A model generated the notes under the pieces. It was not told where the DNA came from. It saw only the letters and a list, made by a program, of their open reading frames with translations, and made no database searches. From NCBI GenBank assembly GCA_035938015.1, contig DASZHJ010000156.1, positions 1 to 18,157 of the forward strand: DNA of 18,157 bases, given 5' to 3'. Numbering within the stretch: position 1 is the stretch's first letter; the number at the start of each line of letters is the position of its first letter. This document shows positions 14,284-18,157 of this stretch, one piece after another. The DNA is from DASZHJ01 sp035938015 (GTDB taxonomy: Bacteria > Pseudomonadota > Alphaproteobacteria > ATCC43930 > CGMCC-115725). The position numbers and the translations under genes were made by a program.

Positions 14284-15121
14284 GCTTTTGATCGCCTATC
14301 TCGACGGCGAACTCGATACCGAGACGTCGAACGAGGTGGCGGCGGCGATTGCGGGAGATCCTGCGCTCGCCCGCGAGGCGCAGATGTTGGCCGAGACCTC
14401 GGCCGCGCTGCGCGTGGCGTTCGACGATGTGCTGCACGAGCCGGTGCCCGAGCGCCTGCTCGCGGCGGCGCGTGGCGAGCTCGATAAGGACAAAGTCGTG
14501 CGATTTCCGGATCCGCACAAGCGCGCGGCCGGTCATGCAGCGGTGGGTTGGCGGCGCTGGACAGCGCTGCCCATCGCGGCCTCGGTGGCGAGCTTGATCA
14601 TCGGCGGTGGCATCGGGTACCTCGGGGCGATGCAGTCGCCGGTCGGACCCAACGTACAGCCGCAAGAGCAGATTGCCGCGGCCAGCTCAAACTGGCTCGA
14701 CAACGTCGCGGGCTATCACAAGATGCTCGTGAACGCCGGATCGAACGACGCTGCGCTCGTCGACATTCCCGCTGATCCCCAGAGTAACGGCGGGCACAAG
14801 CTGGCGCTGCCGCAGGATTTCAATTTGCCGAACCTGAAGCCCTGGGGGCTGGCCTATCAGGGCGGGCGGGTTCTGTTCGTCGAGGGCCGGCCGGCGACGC
14901 AGCTCTTTTATACGACCGACAACAAGGCCCTGGGCCCGGTGACGGTGGTGGTCGCCAACACCTCGCTGGCGGACAAGGCACCCACACCGGAGCAGCGCGG
15001 CGACGTGAACATGCTTTGGTGGCGCCACCACGGTCATGAGTACGCCGTCGTCGGCACGACGAACCTCAACTATCTCTGGAATATCCATAACGATCTCGCC
15101 TGGCAGCTGGACGGAATCTAG
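14264..15121 (+). CDS. Membrane anti-sigma factor
   Basis: Putative anti-sigma factor for the ECF sigma encoded just upstream, 285 residues. The cytoplasmic N-terminus (SDELLIAYLDGELDTETSNE, then AAAIAGDPALAREAQMLAET) looks like the helical sigma-binding domain of such proteins, but it lacks the HxxxCxxC zinc motif. One transmembrane segment follows at about residues 100-121 (ALPIAASVASLIIGGGIGYL). The remaining 160 residues are periplasmic, with no recognised domain, and are rich in beta-type sequence (GPVTVVVANTSL; HGHEYAVVGTTNLNYLWNI). ATG 14264 has GGGAG about eight bases upstream and overlaps the sigma gene. The role rests on position, topology and the N-terminal resemblance; the signal and release mechanism are unknown. 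Confidence 0.85.
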   Translation: MQKPSDELLIAYLDGELDTETSNEVAAAIAGDPALAREAQMLAETSAALRVAFDDVLHEPVPERLLAAARGELDKDKVVRFPDPHKRAAGHAAVGWRRWTALPIAASVASLIIGGGIGYLGAMQSPVGPNVQPQEQIAAASSNWLDNVAGYHKMLVNAGSNDAALVDIPADPQSNGGHKLALPQDFNLPNLKPWGLAYQGGRVLFVEGRPATQLFYTTDNKALGPVTVVVANTSLADKAPTPEQRGDVNMLWWRHHGHEYAVVGTTNLNYLWNIHNDLAWQLDGI

Positions 15122-15140
15122 GAGCGCCAGCCGACAGCTA

Positions 15141-15842
15141 CTAGATCTCCGACAATTTGCGCCGTTGGCGTCCTGCCGAGTCGAAATTTTCCGAGTCAAG
15201 CCAGCGCCGATAGCGCGTCCTAAGAGCGGGCCAATCGCGATCGACGATCGCGTACCACGCAGTATCTCGGTTGCGCGACTTGTAGACGGTCGCCTGCCGG
15301 AAGATCCCCTCGAACCGGAAGCCGAGCCGTAAGGCCGCAGCGCGCGATGGTGCGTTGAGCGCATCGCATTTCCATTCATAGCGGCGGTAGCCGAGCTCGT
15401 CGAACACGCGCTGCATCATCAGAAACATGGCCTCGGTGGCGGCCGCGGTGCGCTGGAGCGGCGGTGCATAGTTGATATGCCCGACCTCGATCACGCCCGG
15501 TGCCGGGTCGATGCGCAGATAGCTCGCCACGCCCACCGCCCGGCCGCTCGTCAGGTCGACCACCGCCTGAAAGAGCGGATCGTCGCCAAGACAGGTCTTG
15601 CGCATCCAGTCCCTATAGTCCTCCAGCCGCTCGATCGGTCCATAGGCGAGGTACGTCCAGTTTCGCCCCTCCTTGTCCTCGAGGTTGGCGGCGTGAAGGT
15701 CGGCAGCGTGCCGCTCGACGTCGACCGGCTCGACGCGGCAGAGTCGGCCTTCCATGGCGGTGCGCGGCGGCCGCGGCCGCGCGCTCCAGCCGGGCAGCGG
15801 AAAGCCGATGGGCTGGTCGAGTTGATTGACGTGGTCGGTCAT
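15141..15842 (-). CDS. GNAT-family N-acetyltransferase (RimJ/RimL-like)
   Basis: Predicted acetyl-CoA-dependent N-acetyltransferase of 233 residues, of the RimJ/RimL-type GNAT branch. After a Pro/Arg-rich N-terminus, the fold begins at GRLCRVEPVDVERHAADLHA. Then come AVVDLTSGRAVGVASYLRID, GVIEVGHINYAPPLQRTAAA (acetyl-CoA-binding strand and loop), TEAMFLMMQRVFDELGYRRY and NAPSRAAALRLGFRFEGIFR (the conserved NxxSxxxxxxLGFxxEG end). YKSRNRDTAWYAIVDRDWPA is typical of the C-terminus. The substrate may be a protein or a small amine and cannot be told from sequence. The gene is isolated: convergent with the anti-sigma gene (19 bases) and downstream of an exporter gene on the other side. Start ATG 15842 has AGGGG about twelve bases upstream. 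Confidence 0.9.
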   Translation of the reverse strand: MTDHVNQLDQPIGFPLPGWSARPRPPRTAMEGRLCRVEPVDVERHAADLHAANLEDKEGRNWTYLAYGPIERLEDYRDWMRKTCLGDDPLFQAVVDLTSGRAVGVASYLRIDPAPGVIEVGHINYAPPLQRTAAATEAMFLMMQRVFDELGYRRYEWKCDALNAPSRAAALRLGFRFEGIFRQATVYKSRNRDTAWYAIVDRDWPALRTRYRRWLDSENFDSAGRQRRKLSEI

Positions 15843-15898
15843 GGGCGATGGTTCCCCTTATCGCCGATAATAGCTAATCGATACAGGCAGGGAAGGAT

Positions 15899-17653
15899 CT
15901 AAGCCGCGCCCTTGAACTGCGTATTGTAGAGGTCGGCGAATTGGCCGCCGCGCCGCAGCAGCTCGGCGAAGCTGCCGTGCTCCACGATGGTGCCGTCGCG
16001 AAGCACCAAGATTACGTCGGCATCCCGCACGGTCGAGAGGCGGTGCGCGATGATGAAGGTGGTGCGACCCTCGGTAAGCCGGCGGATTGCCGCCATCACC
16101 ATGGCCTCGGTCTCGACGTCGAGCGCCGAGGTCGGCTCGTCCAGGATCAGGATCGGCGCGTCGCGCAGCATCGCGCGCGCAATGGTGAGGCGCTGCTTCT
16201 CGCCCTCGGACAGCGTGCCTGCACCCTCGCCGATCACCGTATCGTACCCTTGCGGCAGCGAGCGCACGAGATCGTGGATGCGCGCAAGCCGGGCCGCCTG
16301 CTCGATCTCGCCATCGTCGGCGCCCGGTCGACCATAGGCGATGTTGTCCTTGACCGAGAGCGGGAACACCAGCGGCGGCTGCAGCACCATGGAGATCTGC
16401 CGTCTGAGGTCGGCGATCCGATACTCGCCCAGCGGCACGCCGTCGATGAGGACACTCCCCGCGCTTGGATCGAAGAACCGCGGCAGCAATCCCAGCAACG
16501 TCGACTTGCCGGCGCCGGTCGGACCGACTACGGCGACCTTGGTGCCAGGCTCAATCTTGAGGTTTATCCCGTTGAGCACCGCCAGGTCCGGCCGGTAGCC
16601 GAACGAGACCCCGCGCCATTCCACCGCGCCCTTCGCACCACCGACCGGAAACCCGCGCGTGCCGTCCTTCAGGTCTGCCTCGATGTCCAGCACCTCGAAA
16701 CAGCGTCGCGCGCCCACGCGCGCGCCCGCAATCAGGCCCCAGCTCTGGGTGATCTGGTTGACGGGTTGGTAGAGCTGCGCGAGGTAGGAGATGAAAACAA
16801 TGAGCTGACCGAGGCTGAGCCGGCCACCAAGCACCGCGCTGGCCCCGGCGTAGACGACCGACGCCGTCCCCGCCGCTATCACCACGTTCACCACCCCGGA
16901 GTAAAGCGTCTGCCAGCCGTAGAGGCGGAGGGTCGCGATCAGGCTCGCCCGGCTCGCCCCCATGAAGCGGCGGTGCTCCTCCTCCTCCTTGGTGAAGGCC
17001 TGCACCACCTTGATCGAGCTCATCGCCCATTGGACCAGGCTGTAGACCAGGCTCTCGCGCTCGCGCACCTCGGTCGCGAGCGTGGTGATCTTGCGATTGA
17101 ACAGCGCGATCAGCAGGAAGAGCGCGGGCACCACGGTGAGCGCGATCAGCGTCAGCAGCCAGTCGAGCCGCGTCAGCACCACGAGCATGCCCGCGAGCAG
17201 GATCAGCGCCGACAGGATCGGCAGGATGCCGTTCATGATCAGCGTCTGCACCGCGTAGCTGTCGGCGGTGACGCGGTACATGAGGTCGCCGACCTTCTGC
17301 CGGCCGTGGAAGGCGAGCGACAGCCGATGCAAATGGCCCATCAGCGCGCCGCGGAGGTCGTTCACCATGCGCTGGCCGACGCCGATGGTGGTGATGTTGT
17401 GGAGGAGCGTCAGCAGCCCGCTGCCGAGATTGATCACCACGAGCGCGATGCAGGCGCCGGCGAGGAGTGCCGCCGCCGACCAACCCTCGAGCCAGGCGAT
17501 GCCCGCGGGCTTGCCGCCGAGCACGTCGTCGATCACGACCTGCAGCGGCCAGGGCTTCAGCAGCTCGAAGCCCGCCATCAGGAAGACCTGCGCCAGCGCG
17601 AACAGGAAGCGCCAGCGGTACGGCGCCAGGAACGGGATCAGCCGGCGCAACAC
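15899..17653 (-). CDS. ABC exporter, fused permease and ATPase (MsbA-like)
   Basis: Half-transporter of 584 residues working as a homodimer in the inner membrane: six predicted helices in residues about 10-310, then a nucleotide-binding domain with Walker A GPTGAGKST at 377-385, Q-loop around VLQPPLVF, Walker B ILILDEPTSALD from 501 and the switch histidine at 537 (IIAHRLSTVRDADVILVL). The signature is LSEGEKQR at 481-488 instead of LSGGQ; the serine and second glycine are kept, and the same variant occurs in some exporter subfamilies, so activity is expected. The start is GTG 17653, with GGAG eight bases upstream, 16 bases after the preceding stop, so the two genes are probably co-transcribed. 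The cargo is unknown; a lipid or glycan is plausible from the family. Confidence 0.93.
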   Translation of the reverse strand: MLRRLIPFLAPYRWRFLFALAQVFLMAGFELLKPWPLQVVIDDVLGGKPAGIAWLEGWSAAALLAGACIALVVINLGSGLLTLLHNITTIGVGQRMVNDLRGALMGHLHRLSLAFHGRQKVGDLMYRVTADSYAVQTLIMNGILPILSALILLAGMLVVLTRLDWLLTLIALTVVPALFLLIALFNRKITTLATEVRERESLVYSLVQWAMSSIKVVQAFTKEEEEHRRFMGASRASLIATLRLYGWQTLYSGVVNVVIAAGTASVVYAGASAVLGGRLSLGQLIVFISYLAQLYQPVNQITQSWGLIAGARVGARRCFEVLDIEADLKDGTRGFPVGGAKGAVEWRGVSFGYRPDLAVLNGINLKIEPGTKVAVVGPTGAGKSTLLGLLPRFFDPSAGSVLIDGVPLGEYRIADLRRQISMVLQPPLVFPLSVKDNIAYGRPGADDGEIEQAARLARIHDLVRSLPQGYDTVIGEGAGTLSEGEKQRLTIARAMLRDAPILILDEPTSALDVETEAMVMAAIRRLTEGRTTFIIAHRLSTVRDADVILVLRDGTIVEHGSFAELLRRGGQFADLYNTQFKGAA

Positions 17654-17669
17654 CGGAGGAACTCCGACA

Positions 17670-18157
17670 TCAGGCGGCGCTGGGCGCGAGCGAGGGTTCC
17701 GCGGGAGCCTTGTCGATCGGCCGCACCGGCAGCAGCCCGGCCTCGACCGCCACTGAATCGATCAGGCCATGCATGACCTGGCCGAACTCGATGGTGTGCC
17801 GCACGATGGCGAGCGAATGCACGAGGCCCGCGACGCCGATGGCGAGCGCCACCACAGGTACGCCCAGCACCAGCGCCAGCACCGAGCTCGCGACGTAGCT
17901 CCTGAGCATCAGCCTGGCGAAGCGCGAGAGCGCCAGCACGCAGCGCACGCGCAAGAGCCGCTTGGTCCCGCCGTGATTCTCGGCGCAGCACAGCACCAGG
18001 CCGCGCGTCCAAACCCCGCGCGACACCTTGATGTCCCAATCGCTCCATCCGCTGTCCATCACCACGAAATACTTGAGCGGCGTCAGCACGCGCATGAGCC
18101 CGCCGAGCACGGCCTCCTTCTCGTCGCCCCGCTCGCTCCAATAGGAGAGATAGAGCG
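17670..18157 (-). CDS. C-terminal part of an unidentified membrane protein, 5'-truncated by the window edge
   Basis: Only the last 161 or so residues are visible; the frame remains open to the window edge, so a GTG at 18110 is very unlikely to be the start. The visible part begins LYLSYWSERGDEKEAVLGGL, contains YFVVMDSGWSDWDIKVSRGV then CAENHGGTKRLLRVRC, followed by a hydrophobic region of one or two membrane segments (VASSVLALVLGVPVVALAIG, VAGLVHSLAI) and a Pro/Ala-rich tail. The W-x-DWD and ENHGG-KRLLRVR blocks vaguely recall the ends of large membrane glycosyltransferases, but I cannot confirm that. It lies 16 bases upstream of the exporter and probably shares its transcript, so a joint role in making and exporting an envelope compound is possible. 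Confidence 0.75.
   Translation of the reverse strand, partial: LYLSYWSERGDEKEAVLGGLMRVLTPLKYFVVMDSGWSDWDIKVSRGVWTRGLVLCCAENHGGTKRLLRVRCVLALSRFARLMLRSYVASSVLALVLGVPVVALAIGVAGLVHSLAIVRHTIEFGQVMHGLIDSVAVEAGLLPVRPIDKAPAEPSLAPSAA

Noticed and set aside
17641..17670. Ten-codon ORF (MSEFLRCCAG) starting at the stop of the upstream membrane gene (TGATG)
   Set aside because: It overlaps the exporter start in another frame and is too short to support; the exporter GTG with GGAG eight bases upstream explains the region better.
15941..17776. Long plus-strand open frame of 611 codons opposite the ABC exporter
   Set aside because: It is antisense to the exporter, is extremely rich in Arg, His, Gln and Glu as expected of a GC-rich shadow frame, and shows no domain; the minus strand carries all ABC motifs.

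Overview
The window reads as a GC-rich alphaproteobacterial chromosome. The evidence is protein content rather than an alignment: a three-subunit proton-translocating transhydrogenase (pntAA, pntAB, pntB) of the Rhodospirillum type, a COQ9-family ubiquinone biosynthesis protein beside rpsU, a beta-class glutathione transferase, and a palindromic intergenic repeat with the CTCATCCTGAGC core common in Rhizobiales and Rhodospirillales genomes. Genes are densely packed on both strands. I see no transposase, integrase, prophage, tRNA, rRNA or CRISPR array, and no stretch over 300 bases without a gene.

Layout. 1-1936 (+): the end of a polar amino-acid ABC importer operon (two permeases and an ATPase); the binding protein must lie outside. 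2008-2751 (-): a soluble GGDEF diguanylate cyclase with an intact inhibitory site and a strong hairpin in its leader. 2928-4501 (+): purE-purK, overlapping by ATGA. 4511-5119 (-) and 5317-5781 (+): a beta-class glutathione S-transferase and a divergent HxlR-type regulator sharing an intergenic region with two palindromes. 5708-8274 (-): a tight def - COQ9 - TPR/2-oxoglutarate oxygenase operon, divergent from rpsU (8458-8661, +), whose leader contains two perfect hairpins. 8677-9978 (-): an MHS-family citrate/tricarballylate-type symporter. 10050-10171: the palindromic repeat. 10177-13175 (-): pntB, pntAB, pntAA. 13317-13556 (-): a small secreted protein of unknown function. 13675-15121 (+): an ECF sigma factor with its single-pass membrane anti-sigma factor. 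15141-15842 (-): a GNAT acetyltransferase. 15899-17653 (-): an MsbA-like ABC exporter, preceded by the C-terminal end of an unidentified membrane protein running off the window at 18157.

Much of this is housekeeping: purine synthesis, N-terminal deformylation, S21, ubiquinone synthesis and NADPH supply. The two most unusual parts are the TPR-oxygenase co-transcribed with peptide deformylase and COQ9 opposite rpsU, and the structured rpsU leader. Neither proves a new system. The remaining observations are local oddities: the GGDEF leader hairpin, the gst/hxlR operator candidates, a zinc-motif-free anti-sigma factor with a large periplasmic domain, a small two-cysteine secreted protein beside it, and an exporter with a non-canonical ABC signature.
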